Of a stretch of 64,000 nucleotides of DNA, positions 43,151 to 51,853 are shown piece by piece. The stretch comes from Blautia hansenii DSM 20583 (lineage in GTDB: Bacteria; Bacillota; Clostridia; Lachnospirales; Lachnospiraceae): positions 442,501 through 506,500 of the forward strand of contig NZ_CP022413.2 of NCBI RefSeq assembly GCF_002222595.2, in the 5' to 3' direction. A program made the position numbers and the translations under genes. A model generated the notes under the pieces. That model was not told where the DNA came from. It saw nothing but the letters and a program-made list of their open reading frames with translations, and searched no databases. Each line of letters starts with the position of its first letter. Position 1 is the first letter of the stretch.

Positions 43151-44884
43151 ATGGCAGCAGTTTTTTTAGCGGCAGTAAATGCAAAATATATACATTCAAA
43201 TTTGGCAGTATACAGCATGAAATCCTATTGCAGAGAATATGAAAAATATGTGGAAATAGGAGAATATACAATTAATCAGCAAAAGGATGAAATTTTAAAA
43301 AGTATTTATAAGAAACAGCCGAAGGTGTTGTGCTTTTCCTGCTATATATGGAACATTTCTTTTGTGAAGGAGCTGATATGCGACTTAAAGAAAATTTTGC
43401 CGCAAACCGTTATCTGGGCAGGAGGACCTGAGGTTTCTTATGATGCAGAGAAATTTTTGCAGGAGCTGCCGGAGGTTACCGGAGTTATGTGCGGTGAGGG
43501 AGAGCAAACTTTTCTGGAGCTGGTGCAGCATTATGTTCATGAAAAAGAGGAGGATGCACTGGCTGATATTAAGGGAATTGTGTTTCAAAAAAACGGGGAG
43601 ATTGTGAGAAATCCTTTCCGTGAAATCATGGATATGGATAAGCTGGTATTTCCGTATAAAAATATTTCCCTGTTTGAACATAAAATTATTTATTATGAAA
43701 GCAGCAGAGGATGTCCTTTTTCTTGCAGCTATTGTTTATCCTCTATTGATAAGAAGCTGAGATTTCGCAGTCTTTCTCTGGTAAAAGAGGAATTGCAGTT
43801 TTTCCTTGATGCAAAAGTTCCGCAGGTGAAATTTGTAGACAGAACCTTTAACTGTAAAAAGGAACATGCTCTTGAAATCTGGAATTATATTCATGAGCAT
43901 GATAACGGCATAACGAATTTTCACTTTGAAATTGCGGCGGATTTGCTTACCGAGGAAGAAATTCAGCTTATTCACACCATGCGTCCGGGGCTTATCCAGT
44001 TGGAAATCGGGGTACAGTCCACCAATCCGAAAACCATAGAAGAAATCAGGAGAAAGACCAGTTTTGAGAAGATTTCAGAAAAAGTGAAAAAAGTACAGGA
44101 AGGAAAAAATGTCCATCAGCATTTGGATTTGATTGCAGGACTTCCTTATGAGGGATATGAAAGCTTTAAAAAGTCTTTTTGTGATGTGTATGCTTTAGCG
44201 CCGGAACAGCTTCAGCTTGGATTTTTAAAGCTGTTAAAGGGTTCTTACATGAATGAGAAGGCAAAAGATTATGGATGTGTATGCAAAGGGAAGGAGCCTT
44301 ATGAGGTATTGGGGACAAAGTGGCTGTCCTATGGAGAAATTTGCAGATTAAAAGGAATTGAGGACATGGTAGAGGTATATTATAACAGCGGACAGTTCCG
44401 CCATACCATGAAAGCCATGGAGGGTTATTTCTCAGATGCTTTTTCCATGTACGAGACGCTGGCGGACTTTTATGAGAAAAAGGGATATTTTGGTATTTCT
44501 CATTCCAGAATAAGAAGATACGAAATACTGATGGAATTTTTAGAAGAAAGAGAAGTAGAAAATCTTTCTTACTTTAAGGAATTGATGATTTTAGACCTTT
44601 ATGCAAGGGAAAATTTAAAGACAAGACCGGTATGGGCGGCGGATAGAAAAGCGTATAAGGAAAAGATACAGGAATTTTACACAAAAGAAGCGGAAGCGCC
44701 GGAAGTTTTACAGGATTATGCAGGATATCAACCAAAACAGTTAGAAAAGATGACGCATCTTGAAATTTTTTCCTATAATGTGCCGGAAGGAAAAGCGGAG
44801 AAAGGAAGTTATCCTGTGCTGTTTGATTATAGGAATAGAAATCCTTTGACCAATGATGCTGCCATGCACGTTGTAACGCTTTAG
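43151..44884 (+). CDS. B12-binding-domain radical SAM protein (DUF4080 C-terminus)
   Basis: 577 residues from the ATG at 43151 (GAGGGAG upstream). Residues 1-130 are a cobalamin-binding-like Rossmann domain (NAKYIHSNLAVYSMKSY; WAGGPEVSYDAEKFLQELPE). The radical SAM core has the cluster motif CxxxCxxC in GCPFSCSYCLSS, then FVDRTFNCKKEHALEIW. The C-terminal about 200 residues match the DUF4080 type. Members are probably methyltransferases or sulfur-inserting enzymes; substrate unknown. It shares a compact block with nth and an exonuclease. Confidence 0.85.
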   Translation: MAAVFLAAVNAKYIHSNLAVYSMKSYCREYEKYVEIGEYTINQQKDEILKSIYKKQPKVLCFSCYIWNISFVKELICDLKKILPQTVIWAGGPEVSYDAEKFLQELPEVTGVMCGEGEQTFLELVQHYVHEKEEDALADIKGIVFQKNGEIVRNPFREIMDMDKLVFPYKNISLFEHKIIYYESSRGCPFSCSYCLSSIDKKLRFRSLSLVKEELQFFLDAKVPQVKFVDRTFNCKKEHALEIWNYIHEHDNGITNFHFEIAADLLTEEEIQLIHTMRPGLIQLEIGVQSTNPKTIEEIRRKTSFEKISEKVKKVQEGKNVHQHLDLIAGLPYEGYESFKKSFCDVYALAPEQLQLGFLKLLKGSYMNEKAKDYGCVCKGKEPYEVLGTKWLSYGEICRLKGIEDMVEVYYNSGQFRHTMKAMEGYFSDAFSMYETLADFYEKKGYFGISHSRIRRYEILMEFLEEREVENLSYFKELMILDLYARENLKTRPVWAADRKAYKEKIQEFYTKEAEAPEVLQDYAGYQPKQLEKMTHLEIFSYNVPEGKAEKGSYPVLFDYRNRNPLTNDAAMHVVTL

Positions 44885-44898
44885 AAAACGGAGGACTT

Positions 44899-45552
44899 AT
44901 GACAAAGAGAACAAAGGAAATCTTGGATAAGCTGGATGAGGTTTATACAAGAGAATATAAGTGCTATTTAAACCACGAAAATCCGGGACAGCTGTTAATT
45001 GCCACGATGTTAAGCGCACAATGTACAGATGCCAGAGTGAATATTGTGACAAAGGATTTATTTGTAAAATATCCCGATATGCAGGCTTTTGCCAAGGCAG
45101 ATTTAAAAGAATTGGAGCAGGATATTAAGCCTACGGGTTTTTATCACAATAAGGCGAAAAACATTATCGGCTGTGCTCAGAGGATTTGTCAGGTGTATGG
45201 CGGTGAAGTTCCAAGGAGCTTAGAGGATTTGGTAAGCCTTCCGGGAGTGGGAAGAAAAACGGCAAATGTTATTCGAGGAAACATTTTTCATGAGCCCAGT
45301 GTAGTGGTTGATACCCATGTGAAGCGAATTTCCAAACGTCTGGGATTTACCAAGGAGGAAGACCCTGAAAAGATAGAACAGGATTTAATGAAGGTGCTTC
45401 CAAAGGAGCATTGGATACTTTATAATATTCAGATTATTACTTTTGGAAGGCAGATTTGTTTTGCACGTTCACCGAAATGTGAGGAGTGCTTTTTGACAGA
45501 ATATTGTAAGGAATATAAGGAAAAACAAAAGAAAAGCAGGAAGAAATTATGA
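44899..45552 (+). CDS. nth: Endonuclease III (DNA glycosylase/AP lyase)
   Basis: 217 residues. HhH motif LPGVGRKTANVIRG with catalytic Lys120, then Asp138 in VVDTH. The 4Fe-4S cluster uses Cys187, 194, 197 and 203 in the canonical C-x6-C-x2-C-x5-C spacing. It removes oxidised pyrimidines and nicks abasic sites. Its stop overlaps the next start (ATGA), coupling it to an exonuclease gene. Confidence 0.95.
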   Translation: MTKRTKEILDKLDEVYTREYKCYLNHENPGQLLIATMLSAQCTDARVNIVTKDLFVKYPDMQAFAKADLKELEQDIKPTGFYHNKAKNIIGCAQRICQVYGGEVPRSLEDLVSLPGVGRKTANVIRGNIFHEPSVVVDTHVKRISKRLGFTKEEDPEKIEQDLMKVLPKEHWILYNIQIITFGRQICFARSPKCEECFLTEYCKEYKEKQKKSRKKL

Positions 45553-46259
45553 TGGAATACGTTGCGCTGGACTTAGAAACCACAGGCTTAGAGCCTTCTA
45601 AGGACAGAATTATAGAAATCGGCGCTGTAAAGGTGCGGAATAAAGAGGTTGTAGGTGAATACGGAACGCTGATAAATCCCCAGATGGAAATTCCTGACAG
45701 GATTACAGAGCTTACGGGGATTTCCAACGATATGGTACAGGGAAAACCTCTTATTGCACAGGCGTTAGGGGAATTGTTGGATTTTTGCGAAGAATTACCT
45801 CTTTTGGGGCACAATCTGATGTTTGATTACAGTTTCGTAAAGCATCAGGCAGTGAATGCGGGAATGGTATTTGAGAAAAAGGGAATGGACACCTTGAAGC
45901 TGGCAAGAGCGCTTCTGCCTGAGCTTCCAAGCAGGAGTCTGCAAAATCTCCGCATGCACTATGAAATTCCTCAAAAGGATGCGCACAGGGCATTGGAGGA
46001 TGCCAGAACCACGTATCTTTTATATGAGAGATTACGGGAAGAATTTGAAGAGAAGCAGCCAAAGCTTTTTGTACCAAATGCACTTATCTATAAAGTAAAG
46101 AAGCAAGGTCCTGTAACAGCGGCGCAAAAACGCTACTTGCAGGATTTAATAAAATATCATAGAATAGAGCTGAATGTGGAAATTGACAGTCTTACAAAGA
46201 ACGAGGCATCTCGAGAAATTGATAAGATATTGAGTACCTACGGGAAAATAGTGAGGTAA
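45549..46259 (+). CDS. DnaQ-like DEDDh 3'-5' exonuclease
   Basis: 236 residues. Exonuclease motifs: Exo I with Asp8 and Glu10 (ALDLETTGLEPSKDRIIEIG), Exo II HNLMFDYSF, Exo III HRALEDARTT. This matches the proofreading epsilon/PolC exonuclease fold as a stand-alone protein, with an extra C-terminal part of about 60 residues (AAQKRYLQDLIKYHRIELNV). It may process DNA ends in repair with the upstream endonuclease III. Confidence 0.88.
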   Translation: MMEYVALDLETTGLEPSKDRIIEIGAVKVRNKEVVGEYGTLINPQMEIPDRITELTGISNDMVQGKPLIAQALGELLDFCEELPLLGHNLMFDYSFVKHQAVNAGMVFEKKGMDTLKLARALLPELPSRSLQNLRMHYEIPQKDAHRALEDARTTYLLYERLREEFEEKQPKLFVPNALIYKVKKQGPVTAAQKRYLQDLIKYHRIELNVEIDSLTKNEASREIDKILSTYGKIVR

Positions 46260-46265
46260 AGAGAT

Positions 46266-46373
46266 ATGATGAATATGAAAAAATCAAAAAGGAACAGAAT
46301 ATTTGCTGCGATACTGGCAGGACTGATTATTTTGGCAATGGTAATTCCTATGGCAATGTATGCTTTTGGATGA
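46266..46373 (+). CDS. Small single-span membrane protein (35 aa)
   Basis: MMNMKKSKRNR is a basic cytosolic start, followed by one hydrophobic helix (IFAAILAGLIILAMVIPMAM) and a YAFG end. GAGGTAAAGAG precedes the ATG, and the gene sits six bases after the exonuclease stop, so translation is plausible. No family recognised; it could be a small membrane regulator or a cleaved signal-like peptide. Confidence 0.55.
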   Translation: MMNMKKSKRNRIFAAILAGLIILAMVIPMAMYAFG

Positions 46374-46407
46374 TACAGTTGATATATACAGCAATGGAGG
46401 TCAGAAC

Positions 46408-47394
46408 ATGAAGATAGGAAAATTGCCGGAGCCTGTGCTAATTCGCTCTGTTTTAAAGCAGGTAGGGCATCGCAGAAATGAGGTTTTAGTAGGACCTGCC
46501 GTGGGACAGGATTGTGCGGTAATGGAGCTTGAAGAAGGGGAAGTTTTTGTACTGTCCTGTGACCCGATTACAGGGACAACGAAGGATATCGGAGGACATA
46601 GTGTTCACATTACAGCCAATGATTTAGCAGCTTCCGGTGCAGAGCCTGTGGGAATTATGCTGACAATGCTTTTAACACCTGACACAGAGGAAGCACAGCT
46701 AAAGGAGATAATGCAGGATGTGGAAAAAACTTGTAAAGAGCTGAATATGGAGGTCTTGGGCGGACACACAGAGGTTACGGATGTGGTAAAGCAGACGTTG
46801 ATTTCTCTTACAGGTGTAGGAAAAATGAAAAAAGAAAATGTGCTTACCACAGCTTCAGTAAAGCCCGGAGATGATATTGTGGTGACAAAATGGATTGGTC
46901 TGGAAGGGACTTCTATTGCGGCAAAGGAAAAAGAAAGCTTGCTTTTGGAGCATTTTGCGCCGCCTTTTGTGGAGACTGCAAAAAAATTCGACCAATATCT
47001 TTCCGTTATTCCGGAGGCAAAAATTGCCGCAGAGTGGGGCGTATCTGCTATGCACGATATTACCGAGGGCGGTGTATTTGGCGCTCTGTGGGAAATGGGA
47101 AGCGGTTCCGGTGTGGGTCTTGACATTGATTTAAAAGAAATTCCTATTCGTCAGGAAACCGTAGAGGTCTGTGAAGTGCTAGGATTAAATCCTTATATTT
47201 TAATGTCCAGCGGTTCTATGATGATTGCCGCAAAAGACGGATACGGACTTGTAAGAAAGCTAAAACAGGCTGGTATTGAGGCTGCCGTAGTAGGTAAAGC
47301 GACAGACGGAAACGACAGAATTTTAAGAAACGGTGAAGATACCCGTTATTTAGATAAACCGCAGAGTGATGAATTGTATAAAATCTATCAGTAG
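46408..47394 (+). CDS. AIR synthase-related (PurM/HypE-like) protein
   Basis: 328 residues from the ATG at 46408 (GGAGG upstream; the frame runs back to 46360 over the small ORF). PurM-like ATP-binding fold: GPAVGQDCAVMELEEGEVFV, HSVHITANDLAASGAEPVGI, LGGHTEVTDVVKQTLIS, and the C-terminal MHDITEGGVFGALWEM. It resembles stand-alone HypE/AIR-synthase homologues; no hydrogenase or purine genes are nearby, so the reaction is unknown. The trmL gene follows 26 bp later. Confidence 0.85.
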   Translation: MKIGKLPEPVLIRSVLKQVGHRRNEVLVGPAVGQDCAVMELEEGEVFVLSCDPITGTTKDIGGHSVHITANDLAASGAEPVGIMLTMLLTPDTEEAQLKEIMQDVEKTCKELNMEVLGGHTEVTDVVKQTLISLTGVGKMKKENVLTTASVKPGDDIVVTKWIGLEGTSIAAKEKESLLLEHFAPPFVETAKKFDQYLSVIPEAKIAAEWGVSAMHDITEGGVFGALWEMGSGSGVGLDIDLKEIPIRQETVEVCEVLGLNPYILMSSGSMMIAAKDGYGLVRKLKQAGIEAAVVGKATDGNDRILRNGEDTRYLDKPQSDELYKIYQ

Positions 47395-47420
47395 GTGGAA
47401 AATATTCGGAGGAAAGAAAA

Positions 47421-47921
47421 GTGGCAAAATTAAATATTGTATTATTTGAGCCTGAAATTCCGGCAAATACAGGGAATATAGGAAGAACCTGCGTTGCAAC
47501 AGGAACAAGACTGCATCTTATTGAGCCCTTGGGATTTCAGCTAAATGAAAAAGCATTAAAAAGAGCAGGAATGGATTACTGGAAGGACTTAGATGTAACA
47601 ACGTATATCAATTATCAGGATTTTCTGGACAGAAATCCCGGCGCCAAGGTTTACATGGCAACTACAAAGGCACCGAAGACTTATGTAGACGTAGAATATG
47701 AAGAAGACTGCTATATTATGTTCGGAAAGGAAAGCGCAGGCATTCCGGAAGAAATTTTGCTGGAAAATCAGGAAACAGCTATCCGAATTCCCATGATTGG
47801 GGATATTCGCTCTTTGAATTTGAGTAATTCTGTTGCCATTGTGCTGTATGAGGCGCTTCGTCAGAATAACTTTGACCACATGAGGTTAGAGGGGCATCTG
47901 ACAAAATATGAATGGAAGTAA
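47421..47921 (+). CDS. trmL: tRNA (cytidine/uridine-34 2'-O)-methyltransferase
   Basis: 166-residue SPOUT methyltransferase starting at GTG 47421 (GGAGGAAAG upstream). Diagnostic blocks: EPEIPANTGNIGRTCVATG, LHLIEPLGF, FGKESAGIPEEIL and RSLNLSNSVAIVLYEALRQ, which form the knotted SAM site. It methylates the wobble-position ribose of tRNA-Leu species. Length is normal for the family. Confidence 0.93.
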   Translation: MAKLNIVLFEPEIPANTGNIGRTCVATGTRLHLIEPLGFQLNEKALKRAGMDYWKDLDVTTYINYQDFLDRNPGAKVYMATTKAPKTYVDVEYEEDCYIMFGKESAGIPEEILLENQETAIRIPMIGDIRSLNLSNSVAIVLYEALRQNNFDHMRLEGHLTKYEWK

Positions 47922-47972
47922 ATGATACACGGATGAATTCTGGAAAAGTGTTTTCAGAAAGGAGTGTGAAGA

Positions 47973-49670
47973 ATGTCAGGATTATTAAAATTACCCATAG
48001 GAATTGAAAATTTTGAAAAAATACGCAGTGAAGGGTTTTACTATGCAGATAAAACAAAATTGATTGAACAATTACTTGGGCAATGGGGAGAAGTAAATTT
48101 ATTTACCCGACCTCGACGCTTTGGAAAATCATTGAGCATGAGTATGCTTCGCTGTTTTTTTGAAATCGGAACAAATCAGACGTTGTTTGATGGGCTTTAT
48201 ATTGCGAAGAATAAAGAGTTATGTGAGCAATATATGGGAAAATTTCCTGTGATTTCTATTAGCCTTAAAAGTGTGAATGCAGAAAATTTTGATAAAGCAA
48301 AAGCACAGCTTGTTAAAATTATTAATCGAGAAGCAAGGCGCTTGAGGTCCTTTTTGAGAATAGAATATCTTGAAAAAGAGTATCAAGAGATTTTTTCTGA
48401 ACTCCTTAACAGAAAAATGGAAGAAGATACTTTAACAAACAGTTTACAGGAGTTTACAGAACTACTGGAGACTTATTATGGTGAAAAGGTCATTGTTCTG
48501 ATTGACGAGTATGATGTACCTTTGGCAAAGGCAAATGAAAATGGCTATTATGATAGGATGGTACTTCTTATTAGAAATATGCTTGAAAATGTGCTGAAAA
48601 CTAATGACAGTTTGAAGTTTGCAGTTTTGACGGGATGTCTGCGTATAGCAAAAGAGAGTATTTTTACAGGATTGAATAATTTTAAAGTATATTCTATAAC
48701 AGATGTTGATTTCGATGAATATTTTGGTTTTACAGATGAAGAGGTAAGAGAAATTCTGCATTATTACAATCAGGATACGCATTATGAAATTGTCAAACAG
48801 TGGTATGATGGATATCGTTTTGGGGACTTAGATGTATATTGTCCATGGGATGTTATTAACTATTGCAGCAGTCATCTTAATAATCCAACTTTACCTCCGG
48901 AAAATTATTGGATAAATACCAGCGGGAATGATGTTTTAAATCATTTTATCAATAATGTGGGAAATGAGAAAAGTGTGACTAGGTTAGAACTGGAGCAGTT
49001 GGTGAATGGAGGAACTGTACAAAAAGAAATAAAGCAAAATTTAACATATAAAGAGTTATATTCTTCTATGGAGAACCTTTGGAGCGCATTGTTTATGACA
49101 GGATATCTTACACAGAGAGGAAAAGCAGACGGAAATCGATATAATTTGGCTATTCCTAATCGAGAAATTCGCAATATTATTACAGAGCATATTCTTATAC
49201 TGTTTAAAGAGAATGTGGAAAAGGATGGAAACATGCTAAACGATTTCTGCAATGCACTTCTGTACGGAGAAGCGGAAAAAGTGGAAAAGATATTTACAGA
49301 ATATATGCGAAAGACAGTCAGTGTAAGAGATACGTTTGTTCAAAAACCTACGAAAGAGAATTTTTATCATGGTATTCTTTTGGGGATTTTGGGCTTTAAA
49401 GAGGGATGGTCTGTGGTATCAAACAGGGAGTCGGGAGATGGCTTCAGCGATATACAAATTTTTATTGATGATGCAGATGTGGGTATTGTACTTGAGGTAA
49501 AATATGCAGAGATAGGGCAAGAAGAGAAAGAGTGTCGTAAAGCGTTGAAGCAGATTGTGGATAAAAGATATACAGAAGCTTTGCACCAGTATGGAGTTCA
49601 TAAAATTTTAAAATATGGGATTGCATGTAACGTGAAAAATTGCAGAGTGATGATGGAAGTATCTGTATAA
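47973..49670 (+). CDS. AAA-ATPase-like / PD-(D/E)XK nuclease-like protein
   Basis: 565 residues. The N-terminal AAA-ATPase_like domain has IGIENFEKIRSEGFYYADKT, then Walker A RPRRFGKSL and Walker B VIVLIDEYDVPLAKA. The C-terminal part (about 450-565) carries a PD-(D/E)XK-type core (SGDGFSDIQIFIDDADVGIV; LEVKYAE), matching PDDEXK_9. These are abundant, often multicopy genes in Lachnospiraceae and Bacteroidetes with no settled function; a role with mobile DNA has been suggested. GAAAGGAG ribosome site. Confidence 0.85.
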   Translation: MSGLLKLPIGIENFEKIRSEGFYYADKTKLIEQLLGQWGEVNLFTRPRRFGKSLSMSMLRCFFEIGTNQTLFDGLYIAKNKELCEQYMGKFPVISISLKSVNAENFDKAKAQLVKIINREARRLRSFLRIEYLEKEYQEIFSELLNRKMEEDTLTNSLQEFTELLETYYGEKVIVLIDEYDVPLAKANENGYYDRMVLLIRNMLENVLKTNDSLKFAVLTGCLRIAKESIFTGLNNFKVYSITDVDFDEYFGFTDEEVREILHYYNQDTHYEIVKQWYDGYRFGDLDVYCPWDVINYCSSHLNNPTLPPENYWINTSGNDVLNHFINNVGNEKSVTRLELEQLVNGGTVQKEIKQNLTYKELYSSMENLWSALFMTGYLTQRGKADGNRYNLAIPNREIRNIITEHILILFKENVEKDGNMLNDFCNALLYGEAEKVEKIFTEYMRKTVSVRDTFVQKPTKENFYHGILLGILGFKEGWSVVSNRESGDGFSDIQIFIDDADVGIVLEVKYAEIGQEEKECRKALKQIVDKRYTEALHQYGVHKILKYGIACNVKNCRVMMEVSV

Positions 49671-49675
49671 AGTAT

Positions 49676-49707
49676 AAAAGGGGCTGTTTTTATTACAGCC
49701 TCTTTTT
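49676..49707. terminator. Bidirectional terminator between convergent genes
   Basis: A GGGCTG/CAGCCT core stem flanked by A and T runs. It serves the AAA gene on plus and the kinase gene ending at 49725 on minus. Confidence 0.8.
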
Positions 49708-49724
49708 CATACTTTATACTCTCT

Positions 49725-51140
49725 TTAATTTTCACTGACACTTTTTTGCAGAGTAAAGATAAACTCTGTTCCCACACCTTCCGTACTGATTACATTGATA
49801 TTCTGTTTATGTGAGTTGATAATTTCTTTGACAATGGCAAGTCCCAGCCCTGTGCCTTTTCTGTCTTTTCCCCTTGAGGAATCAATTTTGTAAAATCGGT
49901 CCCAAATTTTTGTAAGACTTTCTTTAGGAATTCCACATCCCGTATCTTTTACAGAAATAAAAACGGTTTCATGCTTTAAAGTAGACTCTATTTTAATAAT
50001 GGAGTCAGGAGAACTGAATTTAATAGCATTATCAATAAGGTTGTATAAAACCTGCTGAATTTGTCCCATATCAGCATGAACGAACAGTGTTTGCCCCGTA
50101 AGAAAGAGCTCAATGGAAATACGTTTGTCACGACAAATTCCTTCAAAGGCTTCTGCGGTAGTTTTGATTGTGCGGTTAATATCAAAATCAGAATAATCTA
50201 ATTGACGGCCTTTTTCATCCAGGTTATTTAATGTAAGCATACTTTGTGTGAGTTTATAAAGTCTGTCTGTTTCATATACGACAATTTTTAAATATTTTTC
50301 CTGCATTTCAGGAGGAATTGTTCCATCTAAAATTGCTTCTGTGTAACCTTTTATAGAAGTAAGAGGAGAACGAAAGTCATGAGATACATTGGAGATGAAT
50401 TTTCGTTGGTAATTTCCTGTCATATCCAATTCATCAGACATATAATTTAAAGTCATTGCCAAATATCCTAGCTCATCTTCTTTATCTAAAGGAATATTGT
50501 ATTTGAGATTTCCAGATGCAAACGTGTTTGCTCCTTGTATGATTTTTTTAAGAGGACGATTAATCATAATGTAAAATATAGGGATAATAAGCATCATAAT
50601 TCCCAGAAACAATAGAAATAAAATATGAATAGTATCTAAGAGGCTATCCCTCTGATGACAAAGAACAGACATCGGTAAATGCATGGAAACATAACCTTTT
50701 ACCTGCATGTTGACGGTAACGGGAACCATAACACTTAACTGCTCTTCCTGAAAATATCCGAAAAAATCACCTATTTGATAATAAGAACCGCTAGACTTTC
50801 CAGGGTCAAAGGATTTTAACTCTGGAAAGTCTTCTGCAATGAATTTTTGAGAGGTATCCATCAGAACTTTTCCTTTTGGACTAATCAGTAAAATTTCTTC
50901 CTTTTCATAAACGGAAGAACAGAGAGAAGCATAAAACTCAGTAGGGGTGTCTATGTTTTGATAATATTTTATAGCACGTTGTCCTGTTATTTTTGATGCT
51001 TCCCGATATAAACGTCCGCTGTATACACTTTCTACATGATCTTCTACTAAATCTGTCCCTACCAGAGAAATTGTAGTAAATCCGAGAATACCGAGAAAAA
51101 TCATAGCAGTTATAAATTTTACAAAAAGGAATTTTTTCAT
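49725..51140 (-). CDS. Sensor histidine kinase with an extracellular sensor and HAMP domain
   Basis: 471 residues. Helix 1 (about 8-28), extracellular sensor (30-165), helix 2 (about 170-193), HAMP (to about 245), HisKA with His254 (ISNVSHDFRSPLTSIKGY), then N box QVLYNLIDNAIKF, DTGCGIP and GTGLGLAIVKEI. A ResE/PhoR-like layout. Its ATG overlaps the regulator's stop (ATGA at 51137-51140). Stimulus unknown. Confidence 0.9.
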   Translation of the reverse strand: MKKFLFVKFITAMIFLGILGFTTISLVGTDLVEDHVESVYSGRLYREASKITGQRAIKYYQNIDTPTEFYASLCSSVYEKEEILLISPKGKVLMDTSQKFIAEDFPELKSFDPGKSSGSYYQIGDFFGYFQEEQLSVMVPVTVNMQVKGYVSMHLPMSVLCHQRDSLLDTIHILFLLFLGIMMLIIPIFYIMINRPLKKIIQGANTFASGNLKYNIPLDKEDELGYLAMTLNYMSDELDMTGNYQRKFISNVSHDFRSPLTSIKGYTEAILDGTIPPEMQEKYLKIVVYETDRLYKLTQSMLTLNNLDEKGRQLDYSDFDINRTIKTTAEAFEGICRDKRISIELFLTGQTLFVHADMGQIQQVLYNLIDNAIKFSSPDSIIKIESTLKHETVFISVKDTGCGIPKESLTKIWDRFYKIDSSRGKDRKGTGLGLAIVKEIINSHKQNINVISTEGVGTEFIFTLQKSVSEN

Positions 51141-51841
51141 TTATTTTTGACCTCAAATTTATAGCCTATTCCCCACACAGTGGAAAGCGCCCAAGAAGGG
51201 TGGTCTTTGATTTTCTCTCTGAGACGTTTAATATGCACATCCACGGTACGGGTATCGCCAATGTATTCATATCCCCAGATATGATCCAAAAGCTGTTCTC
51301 TTGTAAATACCTGATTAGGAGAAGATGCAAGAAAATAGAGAAGTTCTAATTCCTTTGGAGGCATATCCAGTTGTTTTCCATAATAGATTACAGAATAATT
51401 TGTCAGGTTAATTGCTAAGTCAGGATATTCCACATATTTTCCCGAAGGTTGTGTTGCCGGAGCTACATTTGGTTGATATCGTCTTAATACAGCTTTTACT
51501 CTGGCGACCAGTTCTTTGGAGTCAAAAGGTTTAATGATATAGTCGTCTGCACCCAGTTCCAAACCTAATACTTTGTCAAAGATTTCTCCTTTTGCGGAAA
51601 GCATGATAATGGGAACATTAGATTTTTGCCGTATCTCTCTGCATACTTGATAACCGTCCATGCCCGGAAGCATTAAGTCAAGTAAGATGAGGTTTGGGGC
51701 AAAGGAGGAGAAAGCATTTAAAGCTGCTTCTCCATCATTGACGATATGGGTATCAAAACATTCTTTTGTCAGATACAGAGAAATCAATTCAGCAATATTG
51801 TTGTCATCGTCTACGATAAGAATTTTCTGTTTAGTTACCAT
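51137..51841 (-). CDS. OmpR-family response regulator
   Basis: 234 residues. Receiver: DDD near residue 12, phospho-acceptor Asp55 (LILLDLMLPG), MLSAKGE, IIKPFDSKEL with the conserved Lys. Winged helix: LLDHIWGYEYIGDTRTVDVH and TVWGIGYKFE. It starts 12 bp after mutS2 and overlaps the kinase gene, so all three form one transcript unit. Confidence 0.92.
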   Translation of the reverse strand: MVTKQKILIVDDDNNIAELISLYLTKECFDTHIVNDGEAALNAFSSFAPNLILLDLMLPGMDGYQVCREIRQKSNVPIIMLSAKGEIFDKVLGLELGADDYIIKPFDSKELVARVKAVLRRYQPNVAPATQPSGKYVEYPDLAINLTNYSVIYYGKQLDMPPKELELLYFLASSPNQVFTREQLLDHIWGYEYIGDTRTVDVHIKRLREKIKDHPSWALSTVWGIGYKFEVKNK

Positions 51842-51853
51842 ATATACTCCCCC

